DNA of 64,000 nucleotides from Planctomycetota bacterium (GCA_016793245.1 JAEUHW010000426.1:78084-142083), one strand, 5' to 3'. Counted from the first letter of the stretch, positions 35,221 to 44,863 are shown. Numbers and translations are program-made. Notes: generated by a model from the sequence alone, not told the origin.

Positions 35221-36129
35221 ATGTTCTCCTACTTCGGCGAGTGGTTGCTCGCCACGGCTTGGGTCTTCCTCGGCGATCCGACGAGCGGCGAGATCCGCGC
35301 TTGGTCGGGAACTTCTTCCGCGGCGCCACGCGTGCTGACGGGGCTGGTGGATCTGCGCGCGCTCGGCGCCGATCGAGCGCGCGGGCTCTGGGTGGCACAC
35401 GGCTCGCCGGCGCGTTCGCTCGCGCGAGCCGAGATCGCTCGCACGCCGTGGGGCCCACGCGCCGTGCGTGTGCAGCGCCTCGAGCTCGCTCTGCCGATCC
35501 GCGCGCTCGCCGCCGGCGCTGGGGCGAGCTGTGTCGCGCTGCTGGAGTCCGGCGCGCTCGCGCTCGTGCGCGCGGAGGAGCGCGGCCTCGCCGTCGCAGG
35601 GGAAGAGGAGTGGCCACCGCTGCAAGCGCTCGCGTCCGACGCGCGCGGCGCGTTGCTCCTCGCGAGCGAAGACGGCGCGCTGCACCGCGTCGATGCGGGC
35701 GATCTCCGCTTCGCCGCGGCGCGCCGCGTCGCAGCGCCGGGTGCGTCGATCGAGGCCCTCGCCTGGTGCGAAGCGCGCGCGTGCTGGCTCGCCGTGGAGA
35801 GCGGAGGAGCCGCGCTCCGCTGCCTCGATCGCGCCGGTGCAGAGCACCTGCGCCTCGCGCTCCCGTTCCCGGCGCTCGCGGCGACGGGGACCAGCTCGCG
35901 GCTCTGGGTCGCCTCCGCGAGCGAGAACTTCGTGGCCTCGGTCGATCTCGGGTCCGCGCAGCCGCTCTGGCGCGCGGAGGAAGTTCCGCCCGGCGATCTT
36001 CGCGCGCTCTTCGCCCGCGGCTCCCGCGTCGTCGCGATCGGCAGCACGCGTTGGGCGTGGCGCCGCCGCGGGGCGTGGCTCGCGGCGGCGGGCGGTCCGG
36101 GGCTCTGCGCCGTCGAGCAGCCGCGCTGA
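35221..36129 (+). CDS. Hypothetical protein, possible beta-propeller
   Basis: A 302-residue protein with short repeating segments such as ARGLWVAHGSPARSLARAEI, ACWLAVESGGAALRCLDRAG and SRLWVASASENFVASVDLGS. Spacing of about 45 residues suggests propeller blades. MFSYFGEWLLATAWVFLG could be a signal or anchor. No catalytic motif is seen. Two copies of CCTCGAGG, which can pair, lie just upstream (35190-35212). It lies 59 bases downstream of the membrane protein and may be co-transcribed with it. Confidence 0.5.
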   Translation: MFSYFGEWLLATAWVFLGDPTSGEIRAWSGTSSAAPRVLTGLVDLRALGADRARGLWVAHGSPARSLARAEIARTPWGPRAVRVQRLELALPIRALAAGAGASCVALLESGALALVRAEERGLAVAGEEEWPPLQALASDARGALLLASEDGALHRVDAGDLRFAAARRVAAPGASIEALAWCEARACWLAVESGGAALRCLDRAGAEHLRLALPFPALAATGTSSRLWVASASENFVASVDLGSAQPLWRAEEVPPGDLRALFARGSRVVAIGSTRWAWRRRGAWLAAAGGPGLCAVEQPR

Positions 36130-36149
36130 GAGTTCGGCGGGAAACGAGC

Positions 36150-36185
36150 GCGAGGCGCGCCGCTCTCTCGAGCGGCGCGCCTCGC
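36150..36185. terminator. Bidirectional hairpin terminator
   Basis: A perfect 15-bp stem: GCGAGGCGCGCCGCT (36150-36164) with AGCGGCGCGCCTCGC (36171-36185) over loop CTCTCG. It lies between convergent genes. Confidence 0.85.
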
Positions 36186-36267
36186 AGCGCGGGGGGGATC
36201 CAGCGGACCGGCGAATTCGCGGGTGGCGGCGCGCGAACGGACGCGCGCTGCTCTACGCCGCGCGCGC

Positions 36268-36885
36268 TTACTCCGCGTCCTTCTGGTCGTGCTTCCAGAA
36301 GAGGTTCTTGCCGGTGCCAATCTCGCGGGGCTGGTAGCCCGCCTTGTCGAAGTACCACGGCACCGCGGCGTTGCGGCCGACTTCCTGCGCGCCGTTCACT
36401 TCATAGAAGCGACCGAAACCGCGCGGGCCGACCGGGATGTTCGCGCGCACGAAGAAGTCGCCCAGGAACACCAGAGCGCCCGTCACGTGGCGGATCGGGC
36501 GGGTGAACCCGTGCTCGGAGCGCGTGTACTCGCCGTCGTAGTCGCTGCGGTCCTCGTAGAGCTCCTGGTTCTCGGGATGGCGATTCCACACCACGTCGTA
36601 CACGTCGGCGTGCGAGTCGAAGCACGAATCGAACGGGTTCACGACGAAGGAATCCCAGATCCAGGAGCCGGGCAGCACGATCGGGCAGACGAGGACGTTC
36701 GCGACGAAGGTGCCGGTCTGCACCGCACCGTCGCCCTGCGTCTCGTAGGGCTCGCAGAAGAGCATGTCGAACGCCCACTCGGTGGTCTGTCGACGCTCGG
36801 GGTGCAGCGGAGTGAAGACGCACGAAGCGGCGAGGACGAGAGGGGCCACGGCCAGCATCAAGCGCGTCGAGACCAATCGCATCAT
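36268..36885 (-). CDS. Putative lipoprotein, unknown function
   Basis: A 205-residue protein with leader RLMLAVAPLVLAASC giving a lipobox (Cys at about residue 22). The mature protein is rich in aromatic and acidic residues, has three further cysteines (FCEPYE, VCPIVLP, DSCFDS) and a hydrophobic patch VLVCPIVLPGSWIWDSFVV that might sit at a membrane. No family is recognised. It is transcribed away from the repeat-rich gap at 36886-37435 and toward the terminator at 36150. Confidence 0.6.
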   Translation of the reverse strand: MMRLVSTRLMLAVAPLVLAASCVFTPLHPERRQTTEWAFDMLFCEPYETQGDGAVQTGTFVANVLVCPIVLPGSWIWDSFVVNPFDSCFDSHADVYDVVWNRHPENQELYEDRSDYDGEYTRSEHGFTRPIRHVTGALVFLGDFFVRANIPVGPRGFGRFYEVNGAQEVGRNAAVPWYFDKAGYQPREIGTGKNLFWKHDQKDAE

Positions 36886-37243
36886 GGGTTCGCTCCAGAG
36901 TGCTGCTCGAGCTCGGCGTCGCCAATTGCTGCGCGGAGAGTGCGCGGCGCGGATCGACGTGCTCGGCGATGAGGAGATCCCTGCGGCGGGGGCAGGGCGG
37001 GCGCATCGTAGCTCTCACGCGGAGCGATTTCTACAACGAGGACCGCCGATCCCTGGGCGATGGTCCGCCGAGGCGATCTTCGCAAAAAATCTGTAGGCAG
37101 CCCCGAGAGCGTTCCTAAGATACCGCCCACTTCAGGCACCCAAGCCGTCGTCGCGCGCCCGCCAGCGCCGGAGACGGAACGGCGAGTTCCTGGCGCGGAA
37201 CGAGACGCGGCGCAGACGCCGCGCATCGAACGCCCGGTTCGGC

Positions 37244-37319
37244 TGTTCCCTCCGGAGCTATGTGCTCCTTCCGGAGCGCTGTGTTCCTTCGGGAGCACGG
37301 TGTTCCCTTCAGAGCACGG
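37244..37319. repeat. Four 19-bp tandem hairpin repeats
   Basis: Units at 37244-37262, 37263-37281, 37282-37300 and 37301-37319 share the frame TGTTCCYTYCRGAGC followed by four variable bases. Each can fold into a small hairpin (for example GCTCC-TTCC-GGAGC). The array lies 117 bases before a lipoprotein gene, inside a 550-base stretch (36886-37435) that holds no gene I can support. Confidence 0.8.
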
Positions 37320-37435
37320 TGGCGTTCGAGCGCGCGGAGCGGCGGTGCTCGAGGTCGCTTGCGCTGCCTTGCCTTGCAGGCCCGTCGGCCGAAGAGGCTT
37401 CGCCGCGTCATCCCGTCGCCATCACGAGGATCGAG

Positions 37436-38332
37436 ATGAAGAAGTTCTGGCTCGCCCCGATGGGCGCCTGGCTGGCTCCGTTGGGAGCGTTGTCGAAGAG
37501 GCCCGCACTCTCCAAGGGGCTGGCACTGTCGCAGGGTCTTCTGGCCTGCGGAGCTCTCTCCGTTGCGGCTCTGTTGGGCGGTTGCCGCGTCTACGACTAC
37601 GACCAGGTCGAGCTCTCGCAGCAGTACCAGACCGTCGCCGACGTGAAGCGCGATTGGTCCTACACGGACCGGCTCTACGTCTCCTGCAAGGACGTGTGCT
37701 GGGACCTGCTCGACATCGTCTCGGTCGATACCAGTTGGGGCGACGGCATGATCGCCAACGTCCACTTCACGCGGCTCGCGAACGCCGGCCTCGGCTGGTT
37801 CGACGGTCTGCGCGTGGGCTGGGATCAGCGCGCTTCGGGCACGTGGGCCGAGCGCGGCTACGAGTACGGCGTGGGCCCGTTCTACTGGAAGAACAAGACG
37901 AAGGAGCCCGTGTACGGGAACCGCGTCCTCTTCGAGCGCGGCTACTCCTACGACGGCTTCGAGCTCGACAAGAACAACGTCGATGGCGAGACGCTGGACT
38001 TCGGCGCGCGCCTGCACCTCGCCTACGTCGGGGCGAGCGTCGATGTGAGCCCGAAGGAAGTCGTCGACTTCGCCGCGTCGGTCGGCGGGTTGGCCTACAC
38101 TCTCGTGCTCTGGCCCTTCAGCGCGATCTACGATCTGGATCCGCCGGAGATCGACCTCTCCGACGACAACGAGCTGAGCCGCATCCGCAAGGACCTCGGC
38201 ACGCTCTCCGGCCAGATCTACCAGCCCTCCTCGCCGTTCCTGGAGCGCACCGGCCGGAGCTTGCCGCCGAAGCGCGCCGAAGGCAGCGCGACGGAGACCG
38301 AGCTCTCGGCTTCGTCGGACACGATGCACTAG
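37436..38332 (+). CDS. Putative lipoprotein, unknown function
   Basis: A 298-residue protein starting at ATG 37436 with GAGGA five bases before. A long N-region (MKKFWLAPMGAWLAPLGALS) leads to GALSVAALLGGCRVYDYD, a lipobox with Cys at about residue 48. The mature part has VSCKDVCWDLLDIV, two Gly/Tyr-rich strands (RGYEYGVGPFYW, FERGYSYDGFEL) and a late ARLHLAYVGASVDVSPKE that looks outer-surface or membrane-near. It resembles planctomycete-type hypothetical lipoproteins but no function is known. Confidence 0.6.
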   Translation: MKKFWLAPMGAWLAPLGALSKRPALSKGLALSQGLLACGALSVAALLGGCRVYDYDQVELSQQYQTVADVKRDWSYTDRLYVSCKDVCWDLLDIVSVDTSWGDGMIANVHFTRLANAGLGWFDGLRVGWDQRASGTWAERGYEYGVGPFYWKNKTKEPVYGNRVLFERGYSYDGFELDKNNVDGETLDFGARLHLAYVGASVDVSPKEVVDFAASVGGLAYTLVLWPFSAIYDLDPPEIDLSDDNELSRIRKDLGTLSGQIYQPSSPFLERTGRSLPPKRAEGSATETELSASSDTMH

Positions 38333-38442
38333 GGCAATGGCGATCGACTCGATCGCTGCGATCGGGTGACCTTGGATCGATCGCCCTTCGAAGTTGTGAT
38401 CGCTGGAGCGATCTCGTGACCGAGGCTCGAGCCTCGGATCGA

Positions 38443-38474
38443 GCGGCCGGAAGCGCGCGAGCGCTTTCGGCCGC
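38443..38474. terminator. Bidirectional hairpin terminator
   Basis: GCGGCCGGAAGCGC (38443-38456) pairs with GCGCTTTCGGCCGC (38461-38474) with one G-T pair and loop GCGA. A second small hairpin (CCGAGGCTCGAGCCTCGG, 38420-38437) precedes it. The gap 38333-38599 holds only these, between convergent genes. Confidence 0.7.
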
Positions 38475-38599
38475 GCTCGTTTCGGCGCAGCGCTCGTCAC
38501 TGCACTGCCGTTCGCTCGACGCCGTTCGCAGGACGACCTCTCGATCGGGCGCCGTCCCGGTGCGAGCTCTCGGCGGAGGATCGTCCGCCGGGGGGGGCG

Positions 38600-39682
38600 T
38601 TACTGCGCCTCTTCGCGAGCTTCGGCGAGAGCGAAGCGCAGAACCGGAAAGTGCCCCCGGTCATCGTGGGCTTCCAGCGCGATGGAACCGCCCATGTGCG
38701 CGAGGAAACGCCGCGCGATGGTGAGGCCGAGACCGCTGCCCTGATCCTCGGTGGTGAAGAACGGCGCCAGCGCGCGCTCTGCGTCCGTCGCCGGAATGCC
38801 CGCGCCCGAGTGCAGAACGCGCACTTCGACCGCGTCGGCGAGGGGCGTGAAGAGGATTCGGACCACCGCGGGGATCGCGCTCCGCAGCGCGTGCGCCGCG
38901 GCGTTCTGCAGCACCTCGGTCGCGACGGCCGCGGCGAGCTCGCGCTGGCCTCGCACGCGCGGCAGCGGGCGCTGCGCGGGCTCGAAGCGAAACTCGATCG
39001 ACGCGCTCGCCTGCTTCTTCGTCGTCTCGGCGACGTGCTGGAAGACCTCGAGTGGATCGATCGCCTCCACCTCGGTGGGCAGCGGGCTCGAGAGCTCGAG
39101 CAGCCGCTCGGTCGTGCTCTCGATGCGCTTCATCTCGCGCTCGAGGCGCCGCATCCACGTGCGCGCCGCCGGATCCCGCTCGAGCTGATCGGCGAGCAGG
39201 GCGACGATCTGCTCCAGGGTGCTCAGGCGATTGCGCAAGAAGTGGTTGTAGTCGCGGAGCAAGCGGTGGATCGAGGCATCGGCAGCTCCGCCCGCGCCGG
39301 CTTCGCCGGGCGCGAGCACGGAGCTGTCGAGCGCGATCAGCTCGGCGAGCGAGAAGAGACTGGCACCCGAGCGCGCGGCCGCGGCGAGGATGGACCGCTC
39401 GCGCTGATCGCAATGCACGAGGATCCGCCGCGGACCGCCGCTCGTGCCGAGGCGCCCGAGGCAGCGCACGATCTCAGGAGCATCGAGGCCGAGCAGCAGG
39501 ACGACCGTATCGGGGCCGGGGAGATGGATGCGCTGCAGCTCCTCCGGCGGTCGAACCGAGGGGACGAGCGGTTGGCAGAGCGCCTGGAGGCGCTCGAGGA
39601 GCGGAGCGCACTCCGCGGAAGGTCGACCGAGGATGAGGGGCAGGGTGCGCACGAGCGGGCTCGCAGGATGTGCTCGCAGCAT
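38600..39682 (-). CDS. Histidine kinase with degenerate N-terminal receiver-like region
   Basis: A 360-residue soluble kinase. Residues 1-115 look like a Rossmann/receiver-type fold (DTVVLLLGLDAPEIVR, RRILVHCDQRERSIL) without a full phospho-acceptor pocket. The dimerisation helix holds the phospho-site H147 in RDYNHFLRNRLS, a variant of the HELRNPL box. The ATPase domain has the N box VLQNAAAHALR, the G1 box HSGAGIPATD and the G2 box GSGLGLTIARRF. It has no transmembrane segment, so it senses a cytoplasmic signal or is controlled by a partner. No response regulator is adjacent. Confidence 0.85.
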   Translation of the reverse strand: MLRAHPASPLVRTLPLILGRPSAECAPLLERLQALCQPLVPSVRPPEELQRIHLPGPDTVVLLLGLDAPEIVRCLGRLGTSGGPRRILVHCDQRERSILAAAARSGASLFSLAELIALDSSVLAPGEAGAGGAADASIHRLLRDYNHFLRNRLSTLEQIVALLADQLERDPAARTWMRRLEREMKRIESTTERLLELSSPLPTEVEAIDPLEVFQHVAETTKKQASASIEFRFEPAQRPLPRVRGQRELAAAVATEVLQNAAAHALRSAIPAVVRILFTPLADAVEVRVLHSGAGIPATDAERALAPFFTTEDQGSGLGLTIARRFLAHMGGSIALEAHDDRGHFPVLRFALAEAREEAQ

Positions 39683-39784
39683 AGCCCGCGCGGCGCCGCA
39701 TTCCACTCCAGGTGTCGCTGCGCCGACGTGGAACTCACCTCGCGCGCTCCGTAGCATGCGCCACCCGCGCCGCAGGTGGCAGCC

Positions 39785-40345
39785 ATGTTCGAGGACATCG
39801 ACCGCATCTTGATCGACGAGGAGACGATCCGCAGGGAGCTGCGGCGCCTCGCTGCCGAGTTGGTGAAGGCCTTCAAGGGACGCGACCTCCTGGTCATCGC
39901 CGTCCTGAAGGGCTCCTGTGTTTTCGCGTCCGATCTCATCCGCTTGCTCCCTCTGCCGCTGTCGCTCGAGTTCCTCTCGGCCAGCTCCTATGGAGAAGGC
40001 ACGGAGTCGCGCGGCACGGTGAACCTGCGCTTCTTGTCGGACGACCTGCGGCTCTCCGGCCGCTCGGTCCTGCTCGTCGACGACATCCTCGATACCGGTC
40101 GCACGCTGAAGGCCGTGAAGGAGCGTCTTTTCGAGCTGGGCGCCGACGCGGTGAAGACCTGCGTCTTCCTCGACAAGGCCGCGCGGCGCGCCGTCGATCT
40201 GCAAGCCGACTTCCGCTGCTTCGAAGTGGAGGACGTGTTCGTCGTGGGCTATGGCCTCGACTATGCGGGTCGCTACCGCAATCTGCCGTACATCGCTGCC
40301 TTGCGCCCCGAGATCTACGGCGGCGCTCCGAAGAGCACTTCATGA
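39785..40345 (+). CDS. hpt: Hypoxanthine phosphoribosyltransferase
   Basis: A 186-residue type I PRTase for purine salvage (hypoxanthine/guanine plus PRPP). The PRPP loop is SVLLVDDILDTGRTL (about residues 95-109). The upstream VLKGSCVFASDLIR and the base-contact region CFEVEDVFVVGYGLDYAGRYRN are typical. AGGTGG precedes ATG 39785 at good spacing. The stop overlaps the following ABC gene by four bases, and the deaminase at 28745 could supply hypoxanthine through inosine. Confidence 0.93.
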   Translation: MFEDIDRILIDEETIRRELRRLAAELVKAFKGRDLLVIAVLKGSCVFASDLIRLLPLPLSLEFLSASSYGEGTESRGTVNLRFLSDDLRLSGRSVLLVDDILDTGRTLKAVKERLFELGADAVKTCVFLDKAARRAVDLQADFRCFEVEDVFVVGYGLDYAGRYRNLPYIAALRPEIYGGAPKSTS

Positions 40346-41097
40346 GCGAGTCGAACGCTCCCGCGCTGCGCGTGCGGGGACTCTACAAGTTCCAACGCGA
40401 GCGCAGCCGAGAGGTCGCGATCCTGAAGGACATCTCGTTCGAGCTGCCGCGCGGGCGCTTCCTCGCCATCATGGGACCGTCGGGCTCGGGCAAGACGACG
40501 TTGCTGCACTTGCTCGGCGGATTGGAGACGCCGTCGGCGGGCGCGGTCGAGATCGATGGCCAGGACTTGGCCGGGCTCGGAGAGAGGAAGCGCGCGCTGC
40601 TCCGGCGCGAAGCCGTGGGCTTCGTGTTCCAGTTCTTCCACCTCGTGCCGAACCTCAGCGTGCGCGAGAACGTGGCGCTGCCGCTGCGGATCCGCGGCCA
40701 GAGCGGGCGCGCGGTGGCCGAGCGGGTCGATGCGCTGCTCACGCAGTTCGGCCTCACGGCGCAAGCCGAGCTCCTGCCGCCGCAGCTCAGCGGCGGCGAG
40801 ATGCAGCGCGTCGGCGTCGCGCGCGCCGTGATCGGCGAACCTGCGCTGCTGCTCGCGGACGAGCCAACCGGCAATCTCGCGACCGGTCAGGGCGAAGAGG
40901 TGCTCCGCTGGTTGCGGCGACTGCACGCCGAGCAGGGCCAGAGCATCGTGCTGGTGACGCACAACCCGCGCGATGCGGCCTACGCGGACGAGGTCCGCTT
41001 CCTCGTCGACGGCTCCTTGCTCGCGGAGCCGCGCCTCGTGGGCAGCGACGTCGATGCGGCGAAGATCCACGCCTGCCTCCGCGATCTGAAGATCTGA
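40342..41097 (+). CDS. ABC transporter ATP-binding protein (LolD/MacB type)
   Basis: A 251-residue ATPase. Walker A is GPSGSGKTTL, the Q loop FVFQFFHLVPNLSVRENV, the signature QLSGGEMQRVGVARA, Walker B LLLADEPTGNL and the H loop VLVTHN. The wording of the Q loop and DEPTGNLAT is that of the LolD/MacB family, which works with FtsX-type permeases in lipoprotein release or peptide export, not classical import. The permease gene begins 13 bases downstream. Confidence 0.93.
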   Translation: MSESNAPALRVRGLYKFQRERSREVAILKDISFELPRGRFLAIMGPSGSGKTTLLHLLGGLETPSAGAVEIDGQDLAGLGERKRALLRREAVGFVFQFFHLVPNLSVRENVALPLRIRGQSGRAVAERVDALLTQFGLTAQAELLPPQLSGGEMQRVGVARAVIGEPALLLADEPTGNLATGQGEEVLRWLRRLHAEQGQSIVLVTHNPRDAAYADEVRFLVDGSLLAEPRLVGSDVDAAKIHACLRDLKI

Positions 41098-41110
41098 GGA
41101 ACGCCGCACG

Positions 41111-43804
41111 ATGCTAGCTCTCCGCTTGGTTGGCGCTTATCTGCGCGCGCAACCACTGCGCGTCGCTCTCGCGGTGCTCGGCATCGCTCTCGGTGTCGCC
41201 ACCGTCGTCGCGATCTTCACGCTCGACGCGAACACCGTCGCGGCGCGCCTCGAGGCGCGCGCGGGTGACGAAGTGCGCGCCGACCTGCAGGCGACGCTCA
41301 GCGCGACGGCGGGGCAGCCCGATCCGGAAGCGCGAGGCGCACTCGCCGCGTTGCCGGGAGTCGCGCGCGTCGGCACGGCGGGGTTCACGCAGGCCGAAGC
41401 GCTGCCCACCGGCGGAGCGGGGCCGCGCGCCGCGCTCGAGCTGATCGGCATCGCGGGCGCCGTCGAGGCCTTCGGCGCGTTCGATTTGGTCGCAGGGGAA
41501 TCGTGGGGCGAGTCCTGGAGCGCGCCCGCTCTCTCCGTGCCGCCGCTGCTGGTCGGCGAGGAGCTCGCGCGCGAGCGCGGGTGGACGATCGGCACGCTGG
41601 TCGAGCTCGCCGCGCCGCCCGTGTCGCGCGATCCGCTGCGTCGCTGCGAAGACGGCCGCTGGGTGGAAGAGCAGCAGGCGAGTGCTGCGCCGCAGGCGCC
41701 GCCGGCGCCGGTCGCCTTCGAGGTCACCGGACTGCTCCGGCCCTTCCGCCTCGGTGCGCGGGCCGCGGGCCGGATCGCGCTCGCTCCTCTCGATCAAGCC
41801 GCGCGCGTCCGCGGCGTCGCCGCACTCGATCGCGTGCTCTGGATCCAGCGCGCTGCGGGGGTCGATGTCGCGGAGCTTCGCGCGGCGGTTCGCGCCGCCC
41901 TGCCCGACGCGGCGGTCGACTCCGCGGTGACGGCGGCGATTGGAGAGGAACCCGACGAGCGCGCGTTCCGGAACGGCGTGCGCGTCGCCGGCGTGCTGGC
42001 GCTCGTGCTCGGTCTCTTCGTCATCTTCCACGCGCTCTCGATCGCGCTGCTGCAGCGCATGCGCACGATCGCGATCCTGATCGCGCTCGGCTTGACGCGC
42101 GGCGCGATCGCGCGGCTCTTCCTGCTGGAGGCGACGCTGATCGCCGGCGTCGGCGCCGCGCTCGGCGCGCTGCTCGGGCTGCTGCTCGCGAAGGGGCTCC
42201 TCGTCTCGGGCCTCACCACGCTCGGCGTCGTCGAGGGCGGCGTGCAGCTCTTCGTCATCCCTTGGCGACAGGTGCTGACCCTCGCGCTGCTCGGCTTCGC
42301 GCTGGCGCTCGCCGGCGCCGCGCATCCGCTGTGGCGCTCGCGGAGCTGGAGCCCCGATCTCATCCTGCGCACGCGCGATCTGCCCGCGGGGCGCGGCGTC
42401 TTCGAGCGCGTCGATCTCTTCTTCGCCGCGGTGCTGCTGATCTGCATCCCGCTGGTCTACTTCTTCACCATCGAGGTGATCGGGCGCGACGCGGAGCGCG
42501 TGTTGGTGGTGTTCCTCGGCGGGCTCGCGGCGTTCGCGTTGATCCTCGCCGCGCTGCATCTCGCGCCGTGGCTCCTGGGAGCGCTGATCCGCGCGGCGCT
42601 CTGGCCCTGGAAACGGATCCTGCCGCTCGAGACGGAGCTCGTGGGCCGCAGCATGGCGGGGCTCTTCGGCCGCGTGGTCGTCGGCATCGGCGGTCTCGCC
42701 CTCGTCGCCGCCGCGCTCGTCGCGCTGCGCGGGATGACCGATAGCCTGCGCGGCGAGGTGCGTGCGTTCGCCGATACGGCGCTGCGCGCGAAGCTCTTCG
42801 TGAGCCTGGTGCCGCACGATGAACAGGACGCGCAGTCGATCGCCGCGTATCGCGATCGCCCGCTCGAAGGCGCGTGGCTGCGCACGTGGTGCGCGGCCCA
42901 GCCGGAGATCGTGGGCTACGAGATCGCCTCGCTGCGCCTCGATGCGCCGTTCCCGATCCGCGCGCTCCCGCCCGAGCAAGCCCGCTGGGGGCTGCTCGCG
43001 GAGCGCGAGGACCTGCGCGCGCGCTTCGCCGACGCGCGAACGCCCGCGATGCTGATCTCGCGGCGCCTCGCGGCCTTCGAGCCGGAGCTCTTGCGCCGCG
43101 GCACGGTGGCGCTGCCGGCCCGCACGCGCAGCGGCGCGATCGAAGTGCAGGTGCTCGGGGTCTGCGACGACTACGGCATCTTCCAGACCGAGCGCAGCTT
43201 CGGAGTGATCGCGCCCGAGTTCTTCCGGCTCTTCCAGTGCATGGATCCGGAGCAGATCTCGGCGTTCACGCTGAAGCTGCGCTCGGGCGCGGAGGCCGGC
43301 GCGGTCGCGCAGCGCCTCGAGCGCGAGCTCGGCGAGCGCTTCGGGGTGCGCTGGAAGACCGGCGAGGAGAAGCTCGCGTTCGAGCTCGCCGACATCGACC
43401 GCGACTTCTTCCTCTTCGACGTCATCCTCGCGCTCGTCGCGATCCTGGCCGGACTCGGCCTCCTGCACTCGCTGTGGATCGCCGCACTGGAGCGCATGCG
43501 CGAGATCGCGATCTTCAAGGCCGTGGGGTTCACGCCGGGGCAGGTGCGCGTGCTCTTCGGTCTCGAGGCGCTGACGACCGGAGCGCTGGGCGGGATCTTC
43601 GGCGTCCTGCTCGGCGTGCCGCTGCTCTGGCTCGTGATCCGCGGCCTCCGCGCGCTCTCGGGGCTGGATCTGCCCTTCGCGTTGCCCTGGCTCTGGATGG
43701 CGATCGCCGCGCTGCTCGGGGCACTCCTCGGGCTCGGCGCGGGCTTGCTCCCCGCGTGGCGCGCGTCGCGGCTCGAGCCGGCGCCGCAGCTCCGCGGCGA
43801 GTAG
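41111..43804 (+). CDS. ABC transporter permease with two FtsX domains
   Basis: An 897-residue membrane protein, probably ten helices. TM1 (about 17-40, LAVLGIALGVATVVAIFTL) is followed by a soluble MacB-PCD-like domain (about 45-285), then FtsX helices (about 290-415) with ERMRTIAILIALGLTRGAI in outline. A second soluble part (about 560-770) and a second FtsX unit (about 772-897) with ALERMREIAIFKAVGFTPG follow. This duplicated layout matches LolE/YbbP-type exporters. With its ATPase it probably moves lipoproteins or hydrophobic cargo across the envelope; the cargo is unknown. Confidence 0.85.
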   Translation: MLALRLVGAYLRAQPLRVALAVLGIALGVATVVAIFTLDANTVAARLEARAGDEVRADLQATLSATAGQPDPEARGALAALPGVARVGTAGFTQAEALPTGGAGPRAALELIGIAGAVEAFGAFDLVAGESWGESWSAPALSVPPLLVGEELARERGWTIGTLVELAAPPVSRDPLRRCEDGRWVEEQQASAAPQAPPAPVAFEVTGLLRPFRLGARAAGRIALAPLDQAARVRGVAALDRVLWIQRAAGVDVAELRAAVRAALPDAAVDSAVTAAIGEEPDERAFRNGVRVAGVLALVLGLFVIFHALSIALLQRMRTIAILIALGLTRGAIARLFLLEATLIAGVGAALGALLGLLLAKGLLVSGLTTLGVVEGGVQLFVIPWRQVLTLALLGFALALAGAAHPLWRSRSWSPDLILRTRDLPAGRGVFERVDLFFAAVLLICIPLVYFFTIEVIGRDAERVLVVFLGGLAAFALILAALHLAPWLLGALIRAALWPWKRILPLETELVGRSMAGLFGRVVVGIGGLALVAAALVALRGMTDSLRGEVRAFADTALRAKLFVSLVPHDEQDAQSIAAYRDRPLEGAWLRTWCAAQPEIVGYEIASLRLDAPFPIRALPPEQARWGLLAEREDLRARFADARTPAMLISRRLAAFEPELLRRGTVALPARTRSGAIEVQVLGVCDDYGIFQTERSFGVIAPEFFRLFQCMDPEQISAFTLKLRSGAEAGAVAQRLERELGERFGVRWKTGEEKLAFELADIDRDFFLFDVILALVAILAGLGLLHSLWIAALERMREIAIFKAVGFTPGQVRVLFGLEALTTGALGGIFGVLLGVPLLWLVIRGLRALSGLDLPFALPWLWMAIAALLGALLGLGAGLLPAWRASRLEPAPQLRGE

Positions 43805-43864
43805 TCGGGCCGCGACCCGGAATGCTAGAGTGCGGGCTTCGTGAGCCCCCTTCGAGAACCCGCG

Positions 43865-44863
43865 ATGACCGTCGATTACCTCCCCGTGGACGATGCAGAC
43901 CGCGGGCTGCCCCTCGACGAATTCCTCGCCGCGCAGTTCCCGCGGTGGACGAAGGGCTACCTCCGCGGCCTGATCCGCGAAGGCCGGATCAGCATCGACG
44001 GCCAGCCCGAGATCGTGGCGTCGACGAAGCTGCACGGGAACGCCGTGGTCGGCATCGACCTGCCCGAGGAAGAGGTGTCGCGCCCGCAGATCCGCACCTC
44101 CTCGCAGACCGAGATCCGCGTGCTCTACGAGGACGAGGCCCTGTGGGTGATCGACAAGCCCGCGGGCATCGCCGTCGAGCCCGAGCGCTGGGACCGCGAA
44201 GGCGCGCATCTCGCCGGCGCGGTGCTCGATCACCTGGAGCGCGGGATCGGCGTGGGGGAGCGCCTGCCCTTCCGACCGCGCGTCGTGCATCGCATCGACA
44301 AGGGGACCTCGGGAGTGCTCTGCTTCGCGAAGAACCTGGAAGCGGAGCGCGCGGTGCGGGCGCAGTTCGAAGAAGGCTCGGTGACGAAGCGCTATCTCGC
44401 GCTCGTCGAGGGCGAGGTGCCGCCCGAGGGCGGCACGGTCGATCTGCCCATCGGGCCCGACGCGAAGAAGGACGGCAAGATGCGCGTGGATCGCACCGGC
44501 ACCGGTAAGCGCGCGCACACGCGCTACGAGCTCGCGCGGGCTTACCGCGGATTCTCGCTCGTGGGGGCCTATCCCAAGACGGGGCGCACGCATCAGATCC
44601 GCGTGCACCTCGCCGCGCGCGGCTTCCCGCTGCTCGTCGATCCGCTCTATGGCCGGCGCGAGGAGCTCTTCCTCTCGGAGTTCAAGCCCGGCTACGTCGC
44701 CTCCAAGCGCCACAAGGAACGCCCGCTCATCGCGCGCCTGACGCTGCACGCCGCGGGCCTCGCGTTGCGCTCGCCCGCGGCAGGCGAGATCGCGATCGAG
44801 AGCGATCCGCCCAAGGACTTCGCCGCGACCATGACACAGCTCGAGCGCTGGAGGGGCCGATGA
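43865..44863 (+). CDS. RluA-family pseudouridine synthase
   Basis: A 332-residue enzyme that isomerises uridine in RNA. An S4-like region (about 18-60, RWTKGYLRGLIREGRISIDG) precedes the catalytic domain. The catalytic aspartate is D145 in VVHRIDKGTSG. KTGRTHQIRVHL is the second signature. ATG 43865 is used; GTG 43841 is an in-frame alternative. The end overlaps truD by four bases, so two unrelated pseudouridine synthases are co-translated. Whether the target is 23S rRNA or tRNA cannot be told from sequence. Confidence 0.9.
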   Translation: MTVDYLPVDDADRGLPLDEFLAAQFPRWTKGYLRGLIREGRISIDGQPEIVASTKLHGNAVVGIDLPEEEVSRPQIRTSSQTEIRVLYEDEALWVIDKPAGIAVEPERWDREGAHLAGAVLDHLERGIGVGERLPFRPRVVHRIDKGTSGVLCFAKNLEAERAVRAQFEEGSVTKRYLALVEGEVPPEGGTVDLPIGPDAKKDGKMRVDRTGTGKRAHTRYELARAYRGFSLVGAYPKTGRTHQIRVHLAARGFPLLVDPLYGRREELFLSEFKPGYVASKRHKERPLIARLTLHAAGLALRSPAAGEIAIESDPPKDFAATMTQLERWRGR

